The position numbers and the translations under genes are program-made. Positions 31,879 through 42,208 of a stretch of DNA of 64,000 nt are shown here, one piece after another; position 1 is the first letter of the stretch, and the number at the start of each line of letters is the position of its first letter. The stretch covers positions 1 to 64,000 of the forward strand of contig JPHH03000017.1 of NCBI GenBank assembly GCA_000750105.3. Direction: 5' to 3'. This stretch comes from Tolypocladium sp. Sup5 PDA-1 (taxonomy: Eukaryota; Ascomycota; Sordariomycetes; Hypocreales; Ophiocordycipitaceae). Below the pieces are notes generated by a model, which made no database searches, was not told the origin of the DNA, and saw only the letters and a program-made list of their open reading frames with translations.

Positions 31879-32901
31879 ATGACGGACGCTCCCTTTACTT
31901 TTCTCCCCCTCGGGGCCATAATCCAATCCGTCAAGGTCAAAGGCACGAATATCGTCCTCGGCTTCCCGACCCAGGACCAATACGTCAAGCACAACACGCC
32001 CTTCTTCGGCGAGACCATCGGCCGCGTCGCCAACCGCATCAAGGCCGCCAGCATCAACAGCCTCAACGGCAAGGCGTACCCCCTCGCGGCAAACAACGGG
32101 CCCAACAGCCTGCACGGCGGCGCCGTCGGCTGGGGGAAGCGCATCTGGAACGGCCCGACGCCCGTGGGCATCAGGCAGATCCCCGGGATCGAGGGCCTCA
32201 GGGGCGGAGAGAGCGTTGCTTACACGCTCGTCAGCCAGGATGGTGATCAAGGGTTCCCGGGGACGGTGGAGGCAAGAGTCACGTACACAGCTGGCACCCA
32301 GGACGTACACGGCAAGGAGGCCAACGTCCTGGGCATCGAGTACGAGGCCAAGCTTGTGGGCGGCGCCGACGAGACCATCATCAACATGACGAACCACTCC
32401 TACTTCAACCTCTCTGGCGATTCCACCATAGACGGCACAACCGTCACGCTCGCCACCAAGAACCAGCTCCCATTCGACGCCAACTCCGTCCCAACCGGCG
32501 CTCCCGTCCCTCACCCAACCATCGACACCTCCAAGCCCTTCGCGCTGACGGCCACTGAGCCCAACGTGGACAACTGCTTCACCGTCACCACCGACCCATC
32601 CTCCGTCCCCATCGATACCCGCTCCCAGCCGCTCGTCTGCGACCTCTCCGCTCACCACCCCAAGACCGGGATCCACCTGGAGGTCCTCAGCACGGAGCCT
32701 TCGTTCCAGTTCTACACAGGCCATTTCACGGACGTGCCGGCGGTGGAGGGCGCACCAGCCAGGGGCTCTCGCAGCGGATTCTGCTGTGAACCCGGGAGGT
32801 TCGTGAATGCGTGCAATGTGCCCGAATGGAGGGGCATGACGGTATTGAAGAAGGGAGAGACGTACGGCGCAAGGATTGTGTACAGGACTTGGGCGGATTA
32901 G
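31879..32901 (+). CDS. Aldose 1-epimerase (galactose mutarotase)
   Basis: Single exon, 340 aa. It interconverts alpha and beta anomers of aldoses such as galactose or glucose in the cytosol. The sequence shows the family landmarks: GETIGRVANRI, NSLHGG with His79, MTNHSYFNL with the catalytic acid His173, DNCF (Asp231, sugar binding), EPSFQFYTG, and GFCCEPGRF with the general base Glu304. No signal peptide, so intracellular. Length and order of motifs are normal. It converges with the DEK_C/HIRIP3-like gene, with 194 bp between the stops. It is not next to GAL pathway genes. Confidence 0.94.
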   Translation: MTDAPFTFLPLGAIIQSVKVKGTNIVLGFPTQDQYVKHNTPFFGETIGRVANRIKAASINSLNGKAYPLAANNGPNSLHGGAVGWGKRIWNGPTPVGIRQIPGIEGLRGGESVAYTLVSQDGDQGFPGTVEARVTYTAGTQDVHGKEANVLGIEYEAKLVGGADETIINMTNHSYFNLSGDSTIDGTTVTLATKNQLPFDANSVPTGAPVPHPTIDTSKPFALTATEPNVDNCFTVTTDPSSVPIDTRSQPLVCDLSAHHPKTGIHLEVLSTEPSFQFYTGHFTDVPAVEGAPARGSRSGFCCEPGRFVNACNVPEWRGMTVLKKGETYGARIVYRTWAD

Positions 32902-33095
32902 GCATCAAATAGTTTCTGTATACTCTTTTCTTTCTCCCGTTCTGGGAGTCTGCCAGCAAAGCACATAAACCAGCCCTCGGCCGTAACAATTCATCCATAA
33001 AACAAGCATCGCCGAACCTGCCTTCCTAGTCCATTACGACGCCGGCCGAAAGGTATCAAAACGCTCACACCCCTAGTAGCACAGTCTTGGTCGTC

Positions 33096-34648
33096 CTAGT
33101 CGGAATCGCTATCATCGCCCAAAAACGCCAAGTCCGCCTGAGCCCGACGCCTTCTCGCAGCAAAAGTGGTGCCCTCCCCATCATCCTCGTCCTCGTCCTC
33201 GTCCTTGACATCGCCTGCACCGCTCTCCTCACTCTCCTCTGCTTTCACCGTCTTGCTCTTACTGCGACTTGCCCTGCCGCCACTGCTCATGCCCCACAGT
33301 CGGTTCATCTCCTGTGCCGCCTCCGTCTCCGCCAGGAGCTCTCGCGTCTCCCTGATCTCACGGGCCTTGGCCTCGGAGAAGCGTCCATCCATGCCAACGT
33401 CGGCCAACATCTTCTTGAGATGCCGTATCTTGGCACGTGCGTCGTCGCCGTATTTTTTGAGCTCCATGTGCCACAGTTTGCGGATGCCGCACTTGACAAG
33501 GTGCGACTGGAGCTTCTTGATTTCAGCTTCGTTGGGGTCGTCTGAGGTCGTGGCCAGGACGGGGGCCTTTTTGGAATCAGCCTTTGACGATTTCGAAGAC
33601 GAGCCTCTCTTGTCTGTTGTCGTCTTCTTCTTGCGCTTGGGCTGTGGAAGCTCGTCGACTACGTCGGAATACTCCTCTTCCTCGTCGATGGCAGGTTTTG
33701 CCTCTTCAACCTTGATGGAGGACTTTGCGTCGTCGTCCGAGTCGACCTGTTGCTTTACAGAGGGCTTCTCCTCGTCACTGGAGTCGACGCGAGTCTTGAC
33801 CCGAGCAATTTGCGCCTCTGCATCGCCTGATTCGCTGCGCCCCATGTCCTTGCTCTCTTCCTCCGACTCCTCCTTTACATTGCGCTTGCGCTTTCTGTCG
33901 GGCGAGGGGCTGTTGAACTTGTCTGGATCGATTTCCAAGGTGTCTCGCCCCTTGTCCTTCTTCACCTTCGGCTTTTGCTCTGGTGACGGGCTGTCGAACT
34001 TGTCTCGATCAATTTCCAAGAAGGTGTCACGCCCCTTGTCTTTCTTTCGCTTCAGCTTCTGCTCCGGCGAGGGGCTGTTGAACTTGTCCACGTCAATTTC
34101 CAGAAAGGTGCCACGGCCATTGCCCCTCTTTATTCTGGGCTTCTTGTCCGGCGAAGGGCTGTTTAATTCGTCTGCATCAATGACCGAGGGCTTGCCACGC
34201 CCCGTATCCTTCTTCATCTTCGGCTTCTGTTCCGACTCGCTTGCGTCTGACTCTTCTTTTTTGACAGGCTTGCTTGCTTTAGAGGCGCGCTTCCGCCGCT
34301 TGGGCTCGGGAGATTCGACTTCGGATGACTGTCGCTTTACGCCATTCTTGGAATCCGGCTCCGCGGTTTCGGGCTTCCAACCATCGAGCAGTTTGTCCTG
34401 GCGGCAGCTGTCAGCGGGGGGGTTGTGTTGGCGGGATTGTCCGTCGCAGTACTCACAACATATTCCTTGATCAACGCCTTGCTCTTCTGCTTCCAATTGC
34501 CGCTGGTGAAGAAGCCCTCCTCAAGGCCAAGCTTCTCCTCGACATGCCGGCGGACTTTGTTCACAGATGTCCCATCTGGTTCCGCGCGGAAGACCTCGGA
34601 GGTGCCGTCGATGAGAGCTTGCTCCAGCTTCTTCGTCGAAGGCGCCAT
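33096..34648 (-). CDS. DEK_C/HIRIP3-like chromatin protein
   Basis: Minus strand, exons 34648-34457 and 34397-33096 (497 aa). Residues 1-64 resemble a DEK_C-type domain (TSEVFRAEPDGTSVNKVRRHVEEKLGL... form). Residues about 134-234 are four tandem copies of a 27-29-residue basic unit with SPSP (see the repeat entry). Acidic and Lys-rich stretches follow. The conserved C-terminal part (about 347-415: KLQSHLVKCGIRKLWHMELK, then RHLKKMLADVGM) resembles the HIRIP3 family of H2A/H2B-binding proteins. The tail is acidic. This layout suggests a nuclear histone chaperone or transcription regulator; the function is inference from resemblance. The intron is phase 0 with donor GTGAGT and a CTGAC branch. 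Confidence 0.75.
33895..34190 (-). repeat. Tandem coding repeat, four units of about 81-87 bp
   Basis: Units start near 33901, 33982, 34066 and 34152 on the plus strand and encode variants of DKFNSPSPEQKxKxKKDKGRD. Each carries an SPSP pair, a likely site for proline-directed kinases. The last unit (nearest the N-terminus) is the most diverged. Confidence 0.85.
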
Positions 34649-35227
34649 CGCGGCAGTATCGTTTGCCGAACAGACGCCGGCGCCTGAGATTGTACGGGCT
34701 TTGCAGGTCGAGAAGGCTGTTGTTATGCCCAAGGAGAGTTTGCGACAAGCTGCCAGTGGTGGATTACCGCGTCTTGACGCGCCAAATGTCGCTGTGAGCT
34801 GTGCAAGAGCTGTGTCGGCAGCTGAACCGCGCAGATCCCTGCTCGCGACGCAAGTCCCACCAATCACGATGATGACAAAGACAGCTGCAACCAGATGCAG
34901 CAGTGCGAAGTAGTACATAGGTTACGAGTACTTGGTACTTGGTACTTGAAGCAGCACTCGTCGGGATGTGCAAAACACCAATGTGAGATTCAAAACTGCA
35001 AGAGGAAATACCATCAGCGTTTTTGAGCTTGTTTCAATTGCCGCATAAGAACATGGCCTTCAAGATGTATTGTTGTTGACATTCATCGGTGTATCGCCCG
35101 TGGCGATAGTGGGCTCTAAGGGTCTTGGCGCTGGGGAACTGGGGTCTCTTCACAGACAGCTCGCGCTAGCCTTCACGAGCCACTTACTTCGTACACTTGC
35201 ATCTTCCACATCTTGCATCCCGTCACC
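34649..35227. promoter_or_regulatory. Divergent region, DEK_C/HIRIP3-like gene / MDM35
   Basis: 579 bp. Contains a short GGTACTT direct repeat near 34928-34950 and one ACTTCGT word at 35186-35192. No gene seen. Confidence 0.45.
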
Positions 35228-35695
35228 ATGTCGGCGTCCCTTGCACCGGAGTGTAATGAAGTCAAGGAGTGAGCATCGGCTCCATTTCGCACAGACACTG
35301 ATCACTGACAAGGCGACAGGCGCTACGACACGTGCTTCCTCAAGTGGTACAGCGAGAGTGAGGGCATCCATCGCCACCTGTCCGGAACGTCGCTAACACA
35401 AGTCTAGAGTACCTCCGAGGAGCCGAAAAGGACAACAAAGAGTGTGCTCCTCTCTTCAAGGAATACCAAAAGTGCCTCCATGTAAGAGACGCCGATATTG
35501 ACGCCCCATGGAGCACGGCGCTGACACTGTTCCTAGGCTGCGCTGAAGGACAGGGGCATTGACAAGCTCCTCGACGAGGCTCGTGAGGACAACAAGGAAA
35601 ACGATGCGAGACTGACGGCACCTAAAAGTGAGTCTAGGGTTGCTCAAACATCGAGGCTTCCCATTCATTCATAAACTGACAACCTCGCAGAATAG
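35228..35695 (+). CDS. MDM35: Mitochondrial intermembrane-space protein MDM35 (TRIAP1 family)
   Basis: Five exons: 35228-35268, 35320-35357, 35408-35481, 35537-35627, 35691-35695 (82 aa). The joined protein has a twin CX9C fold: C9-x9-C19 and C39-x9-C49, with the family core RYDTCFLKWYSEKYLRG. MDM35 partners with Ups1/Ups2 to carry phosphatidic acid or phosphatidylserine across the mitochondrial intermembrane space and is imported by the Mia40 disulfide relay. All four introns are short (50-63 bp). The last exon adds just two bases plus the TAG, so the final Lys codon is split. Splice signals are standard at all four. The small size and many introns explain why no single frame shows it. Confidence 0.92.
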
Positions 35696-36341
35696 CGCGC
35701 TTGGCTAGAGGACAGATGTTTGTGTTCAAGACTTCCTGACACGGCGTTTTAGGATGGGATATAGATTCGCCGCACTGCTGCCACATGCGTTTCCCCCGGA
35801 CATGATTGCATAAATTATACTTCTCCGCTTGGAATACACCCGGTATAGCAGCTCTTTGGCTGCTTCACAGTCAATCTCGGATCGTGATGTGGTGTCCATG
35901 ACCGAAGTTTGGTGAGAGAGCCCACGTGATTCGCAGGGGAGCGAAGCCCCACCAGGCTTGGCTGTCCTCTTGCGTCGACAGGGATGGCGCTCCACAGCCT
36001 CTCGAGCTTCCACGATCGCACTTCGAGAACAGGGGCCAAAGATTCCAGCTCTGCGCAATTGACTCTCCAGTTTCCTCGGCAGCAGCTTCCTTTCGACCAT
36101 CCAGCGAGTCCCTGGCCCTGCGCGCGCCTCCCTTGAGCCTCTACATCGATTCCTGCCTCCCTGCGATCCGCGGCGGATACGCGCGCGATCAAAGCCAAAG
36201 ATCCAGTCCGGGTCCCAGATTCCAGATCCAAACCCATTGTTTGACCTTGCGTCACGTTTACCCCAGCCTCCAAGCCACCTCCTCGCAACAGAACCGCGCG
36301 GCGTGTCCCACGGCATGCACTGCCAACCGACGTAACGCTCT
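35696..36341. other. Intergenic region, MDM35 to small membrane protein
   Basis: 646 bp. Open frames on both strands (for example minus 35726-36373) overlap one another and resemble no family; not called. Confidence 0.45.
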
Positions 36342-36744
36342 ATGCACCCGTTTTCCATCCTCACGCTCGGCATCTTTGTAGCTGGCTACATCACTGCCCG
36401 CTGGGACCTCGTCACTCGCCTCTATGAGCTCGCCATCTTTGCTGCGGAATACGGAGTCGTGGTGAGTTCGGGTGCCCCTCCGAGGACACTGCTGCGGCTG
36501 CTAACTCTCTCTCTTCCCTTGCTAGATACGCGCTGCCAGGGGCGTCGTCGGCTTGACTGCTCTGTTCCTCACGGTATTCGTCCCGATAGTATTGCTCGCG
36601 GGGAAGGAAACACATCTGGTATACATACACGAGCGACGGAACCTGCTACGGTGCATGGTGCTGACGAAGACGTTGCAGCATCCGCGAACCCCCGGGACGG
36701 GTGTCTCTGCGCGAGAACAGCTGAGACGACGCGGTTCTTTCTGA
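36342..36744 (+). CDS. Small two-helix membrane protein of unknown function
   Basis: Exons 36342-36461 and 36526-36744 (112 aa). The first membrane segment is about residues 4-18 (FSILTLGIFVAGYIT) and is followed by ARWDLVTRLYELAIFA. After a 64-bp phase-0 intron with GCTAAC branch, a second segment (GLTALFLTVFVPIVLLAG) follows. The C-terminal 50 residues are basic (HERRNLLRC, SAREQLRRRGSF). No family is recognised. The next gene, GPI1, starts 35 bp after this stop on the same strand. Confidence 0.6.
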
Positions 36745-36779
36745 GTACGAGTATCGCGATTACATAAACGCCGTCTGTC

Positions 36780-39134
36780 ATGGTAGAACATGATGGCCTG
36801 ATGCGAGTGTTTTGGCCGACGGACGCCTGCAAGTCGGATCGGCCCGGCGTGGTGGTGGGATGGAGGAACTCAACCTTGGACGTGTTCGTCGTCGCTGTTC
36901 TAGACGACGTCCATGTAAGTCGGCGAGCCCCTTGACACTGTACGTGCCAATATTGACAAGTCCAAGGCCCGAGATGTCGAGTTCCATCTGAAGCTGGGTA
37001 CATTCTTCCGGTCCTGTCCACACAGTCCCGGCCGCATATACGATGTCTGCGGCCATTCCTCGATGCATGTCTTGGGCATCTCGAATGCACCAAATCCGGA
37101 CGCAGCCGACCCCTCCTGGGTCCGCGCGATGACATCTTTCTCCTCGAAACGTCCAACAATCACCTGTGCCAAGGCGTCGAGCATCCAGCTTATCCTCTAC
37201 GACAGGCCGCAGCCTAAGCGCATGCAGTACATCTCTCTCGATCCGATAGCCTTGGCCCTCGGGGACAAAGGTCCCACGGTGGAGGATACCAAAATCGCCG
37301 GCCCGGAAGGCGAGGTGGAAAAGCAAGAGAGAAAGGCCAAGGAAGTGCGTCGCAAACTGGTCGAGAAGCTCAAGCTCCATACAATCACCAACCGAGTGCC
37401 GTCCGCCAGGGACAAGGCGCTGCCCAAGGTTGTCAATCAAGTCAACTGGTCCTGGGAGCTGGACCAGACGCTGCAGAAGAATGTTGGACGGCTCGGCCCG
37501 CGGCCAAAGCGCAGCCTCAGCGTCTCGGAAAGGGTTGTCGAGTCCGCCACGACGATGAGGAACTACGCCCTACGGCAAATGTGGGCCTTCTTTACCCTGT
37601 ATCTGTTTCCCGTCATACGACGGACCTTTTGCCTGTTCCTGCTGGGCCACCGAATGGTCGCCGAGGTGCTCCTCATCATGTTGGAGTTTCGAGCCAGGCC
37701 TGGCGGCGCGGCCCTCAAGGACATATCGGCGACTGCTCAGCAGATTGAGATTCGCCTCCAGCAGTTTTGCTATTGGCCGATGCAGTACTCGACACTGCGG
37801 CAGCGCAAGATGAACTGGGCCAGCGTTACCAACAGCCATCCGGACTACATTCGTTTCTACAACAGCCTGTGGCTTGTTGCGAACGATGTCATTATCGGTA
37901 TGGCCGTGGGCTCGTACATCATCGAGCACTGCGACTGGGTGGCAGCGCAGATCGGTGGTCTTTTGAGGACGTATACGGTGGAGGCGCTTCAGAGCAGCAT
38001 CTCGTGGCTTATGGGATGGCCGGCTGGTCTAAAGCTCAACGGTGAGCTGGCGTCGTTCTTGGGAGACTTGTTTCTTTGGGTTATCGATTATTGGTCGAGT
38101 AAGTTGGCACCATGGCAACCCCTTGGATGCTGGACAATGCTGACGTTTGGTAGGCTGCATCGATACGCTGAACCCTGCGCTGCGGCAGCTTGTGTGGGTC
38201 ATAGGTTTCTCGTCATTTGCTGGCGCCAGCATGCCCATTGCCGTGTTCTCGGACCTGCTCTCGGTGCTGACCATCCACATCTACTCGTTCTACCTGGCGT
38301 CGGCCCGCATCTACCACTGGCAACTCACGATACTACAATCCCTCTTCCACCTCTTCCGCGGCAAGAAACACAATGTCCTCCGCAACCGTATCGACTCTTG
38401 CGACTACGACTTGGACCAGCTGCTCGTCGGCACGATCCTCTTCACGCTGCTCTTCTTCCTGCTACCCACGGTGGTTGTGTTTTACCTCAACTTTGCTGTT
38501 GCGAGGATGATAATCATCTCCATGAAGGCGGGCTTTGACACGTTGCTTTCTTGCTTGAATCACTTTCCACTATTTGCCCTCATGTTGAGGGTCAAAGACC
38601 CCAGCCGACTGCCCGGTAAGTCAACATTGACGCTGCAATTATCCGGCGGTATCGGTGGCTGACATGCACAGGTGGCATTCGCTTTGAACTTCGAGATACC
38701 CACGATTATAGAGCTTCCAACACTAATATTTCTAATGAGCCCCCGACCTCTATCATTTACCTCAAGGTTGGTGCTGCATGTTGCGTCTAGCCTTGTCGTC
38801 ATGCTGATTCTTTCCTCAGTCGATCCCTTTGACCTTCAGCGCCATGTTCCACCAGTACTCGCAGATGGCCCACCGCATCCGAAAACACTACCTGTCTCCT
38901 CGCGTGCTACTCTGCCTGTTGACCGGTCAATTCGTCCCGCCAATCAACAGGAAGAACCTATACAGCCTGCAGTACAGCATGCTGCCGGCGAGGAGGGCAA
39001 CGGTGTGGGAGATGTGGCGGGCGGTGAACATGGAGCTGCCGCAGAAGAAGCCGTTCCCGCTGCCCCTTATCCCGCCACTGTCGAATGGAGGGAAGAGGTC
39101 GGCTGGGAATGGGCGAATGAGGTCGTTTCACTGA
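36780..39134 (+). CDS. GPI1: GPI1 / PIG-Q subunit of GPI-GlcNAc transferase
   Basis: Five exons: 36780-36914, 36961-38098, 38154-38615, 38672-38766, 38820-39134 (714 aa). Gpi1 stabilises the ER complex that adds GlcNAc to phosphatidylinositol, the first step of GPI-anchor synthesis. The N-terminus MRVFWPTD...PGVVVGWRNSTLDVFVVAVL is typical; an in-frame ATG at 36801 would remove seven residues and matches relatives slightly better. Several membrane segments follow (for example AFFTLYLFPVIRRTFCLFLLG, LVWVIGFSSFAGASMPIAVFS), then LASARIYHWQLTILQSLFHLFRG and YDLDQLLVGTILFTLLFFLLPT, family hallmarks. Intron 1 is only 46 bp, and intron 4 has donor GTTGGT; both are needed to keep frame. Confidence 0.93.
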
Positions 39135-39802
39135 GAAATGCCCGGGGCGAAATGTAATGACTTTGATTAAACAAGCGATTTACTACCATGATGTGACGGT
39201 TCCCGTGATGGTTCGTTCACTCATACAATGTTAAGAGAGGCCGCGGCGAGATGGCTCCAATGACGTCTTTCAAGACGCTGGAATGGCGTAGCGGGAGCAG
39301 ACCCACACGGCTCATCGCCAGTGTGAGTGGGATCAGACCAACCCAACCCCTCTTTTTGGCGTTGTGGAAGATGAGCTGCAGCCGCAGCAGCTGCCGTCGG
39401 TCGGGCCGGGGTGGGGGGGCTTTATTATACCGACCGACAGCCACAACGGAGAAGGCTCACCTGATCACCACGGTCTACAGGCGTACACGCGAACAGCATC
39501 TTATTCCGTTCGCCATCTATCCGTTTCTGCGTGTCCTGACAGCAAAGTCTCGGCAGGGACCACTTAAAGGAACGAGGATCCGCGAGTCCATCTGAGGACC
39601 TACCCTGTAACACCACCAGAGGCAGCAGCATTCGAGGGTGGGACGACTTTGAGAGGAATCGCGCCTCGACGTGTTTGTTTTCCTTCTGCCTCGTACGTGA
39701 CCGTGACGAGAGGGAGGGCATATATATTAGGCCAGCGTGAAGGAGCACGCAGCATACCTTGATCCGTCATCACCGATTGCTTCGGATCCAGGATCAGCCA
39801 CC
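39135..39802. other. Intergenic region, GPI1 to tubulin cofactor C
   Basis: 668 bp between genes on the same strand. It contains a G-rich patch (39408-39420) and short open frames without resemblance to any family. Nothing else seen. Confidence 0.45.
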
Positions 39803-41115
39803 ATGGACCTGAAGCAGCGCTTCTACCGGCACTTCCAGGACAACGTCGAGGGTAGGCTCACCACGCCACTCACTTGTCGCACGCTACCCCCAGTAGCACA
39901 GCAGCAGCTAACGCGGTGCGCACTCTACAGTCCTCCAGGACCAGATAGACCAGCTGGAGTCCGTCTCCGTCGTCGCGGGAGAGCGCCAGGAAGCCATCGA
40001 CCACGTCCTCGCCGGCATCACCAAGCTGCAGAACGAAGCCGCCGACGCCGCCGACTACACGCCGTCCTATGACCGGAGACAGTACTCCGAGGTTCGTCCG
40101 CAGACACGCCGTTTTACCCAAGCCAGTCTCACCCCTAACCAATGTTTATTGTTTCTCGCGCGTCTAGACTATCAAGGGCCTGCAGGACAAGCTCAATGAG
40201 ACGGTCGCGAGGGTCACGCCCAAGACGCGCTTCCAGTTCAAGCGCGCCGGCACGGGCGGTGTGCACGTCGATATGGGAGCTTCGGAGAACGACCCGCGAC
40301 TGAATCCCGGGAGCTTCGCGCGGAACGCGCACATGCGCCCCCCCACGGAGCCGAGCAAGGAACCCGCCGAGAGCGACGACACGGTCGGTGAGCTGCCTAA
40401 GACCTCGACCACTAGAGATTACAACGAGGAGATTTCCAAGCCCGGCCTGCCGGGCATCCGCAAGCCTAGCTTCTCCAAGGCCAAGAGCATTGGCATCTCA
40501 AACCAGGCCGGCCTGCACATCATCCTCCCCTCGTCAGCCTCGCGTGCCACTGCGTCGGGCAGCCTGACGGACCTGCGCGACTGCATCGTGGACATGTCGG
40601 TCCCGACCGCACAGGGGAAGCCGTTCCCCGGCCTCGCGCTCAAGGACATCAGCAACAGCCTCATCGTCGCCGGCCGCGTGAGCGGGCCCGTCCACATCAC
40701 CGGCGTATCGGACAGCATCCTGGTAGTGGCGGCGCGCCAGGTTCGGATCCACGAGTGCAAGAACGTCGATATTTACCTGCACTGCAGCAGCCACCCAATT
40801 ATCGAGGACTGCACGGGTATGCGCTTTGCGCCGCTTCCCAAGTGCTATGTATGCCCCTCTTTCCTTTCATCGCATCCATCGTCGAGTCGCCAGGTGCTAA
40901 CCCGAGGGTAGATGACGGAGACGGACTCGGCGACGGAGAACCAGTGGGACCAGGTGGACGACTTCAAGTGGCTCAAGGCCGGACACAGCCCGAATTGGAC
41001 GACGCTGTCTGACGCCCAGGTGCTGGATGATGAGATTTGGACAAAGGTCGTGCCGGGCCAACCCGGCGCGAGTGTGGGCGAGACTTTGAAGAAGGTTGGG
41101 ATACCGAGACGGTAG
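39803..41115 (+). CDS. Tubulin-binding cofactor C
   Basis: Exons 39803-39851, 39931-40091, 40168-40848, 40912-41115 (364 aa). Cofactor C releases assembled alpha/beta-tubulin by stimulating GTP hydrolysis in the cofactor D/E complex. It has an N-terminal helical segment (LKQRFYRHFQDNVEVLQDQI), a Ser/Pro linker (about 120-190), then a C-CAP/TBCC beta-helix: LRDCIVDMS, LALKDISNSLIVAGRVSGPVHITGVSDSILVVAARQVRIHECKN-type coils (shown in part), and YLHCSSHPIIEDCTGMRFAP. Arg in the QVRIHEC block is the expected catalytic arginine finger. The last exon ends with VDDFKWLKAGHSPNW, the family tail. Introns are phase 1, 0 and 0. Confidence 0.93.
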
Positions 41116-41284
41116 CTGCTGTTTGTTGTTTGAACCGTGTTTTGTTCTGTCGAGGAGAACTTGTATAGCATAGCCAGATAACGCCATTGATCATGAAATG
41201 CCTCAGTCCCAACCCGCTGATGCCCCCCTGACGCCAATTTTGCAACGCTCGCTTTGATTCCAACGCCAGAAGCAACGCCCCTGT

Positions 41285-41710
41285 TCACATTTCCATCTTG
41301 ACGTCGCGCGTGGCGCACTCATCCTTGCCGAACCTGACGCCCCCCTCGCGCAGGCGCTCGAGCAGCGCGCGCTGCCGCTCGATACGCGCCTCGATCTCGC
41401 GGATCTCGTGCTCCTGCTCGGCGACGGAGCGGTCCATGTCGGGAAGCGCGCGGACCTGGGCGCGGGCGTGCTGCAGCTTGTGCTTGAGGCCGTCGGTGGC
41501 GCCGGGCACGTCCTTGAAGGAGAGCTGCTGGCCGTGGGTGTTGGGCACGACGCCGCCGCCGGGGGTGGTGCCGGTGCCGGTGATGCCCGCCGACGACTGG
41601 ATGCCCGCGCGGACCTTGGCGAGGACGATGGAGAGCTCGGAGAGGGTGTCGAGGTCGTCGGGGGAGAGGGTGTTGGGGAGGGCGAGGGGGTGCTGCTGCT
41701 GGGCCGCCAT
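41285..41710 (-). CDS. Mediator subunit 9 (MED9/CSE2-like)
   Basis: Single exon, 141 aa. The N-terminal part has LPNTLSPDDLDTLSELSIVLAKVR, and the C-terminal part a long amphipathic helix (LSFKDVPGATDGLKHKLQHARAQVRALPDM, then EQEHEIREIEARIERQRALLERL; described in parts). This helix-linker-helix plan with LSFKDVPGATD is how fungal Med9 subunits look; they sit in the Mediator middle module. Length fits. The gene converges with cofactor C (169 bp between stops) and diverges from iPGM. Confidence 0.72.
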   Translation of the reverse strand: MAAQQQHPLALPNTLSPDDLDTLSELSIVLAKVRAGIQSSAGITGTGTTPGGGVVPNTHGQQLSFKDVPGATDGLKHKLQHARAQVRALPDMDRSVAEQEHEIREIEARIERQRALLERLREGGVRFGKDECATRDVKMEM

Positions 41711-42208
41711 TGCGACTGTCCACGGGGGGGTATGGATGCTCGCGGAGCTGGACGATGGCGATGGAGATGGAGATGTGCCTGACGGCTGTCAGCCTCGCAA
41801 GCTGCTCGATTGTTCGTGCTTGTTAGTTGAAATGCGAGGAGTAATTAGTCTTGGTCGCGATTGCGGAGCTCAAGCAAGCTGCTGGCTTATCGGGACGTCG
41901 CGCTTGGTGGTGGTTGCTGGAAGACAGTGAGCACGGCTGACACGGACTGTGGCGTAGCCGCCTCTTCATGCGACGGACACAGTGCGAACTTTATGTCGAA
42001 ATTTTTAAGTCTGTTATCGGCCTATGACATCGAAGTCAAGTCAACACCTCACCCCCACCAAGTTTCCAATCCCCATCCCCCGAAGCTGTCTCGCCGCATC
42101 AAATCACGCACCTCTCTCCCCCATCACCACGCCAATTGGCATCTTTCCTGTATCCCCAGCCTCGAGTCCGCCCTCGATCTTGCCCTGAAACCTCGTACAT
42201 CCTTCGCC
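41711..42208. promoter_or_regulatory. Divergent promoter region, MED9 / iPGM
   Basis: 498 bp. The last 180 bp before the iPGM start are very C/T-rich (runs of CCCC and CTC), as seen in strong fungal glycolytic promoters. No TATA box was singled out. Confidence 0.5.

Noticed and set aside
35726..36373. 215-codon minus-strand frame between MDM35 and the small membrane gene
   Set aside because: No family resemblance and it runs into the membrane-protein gene on the other strand.
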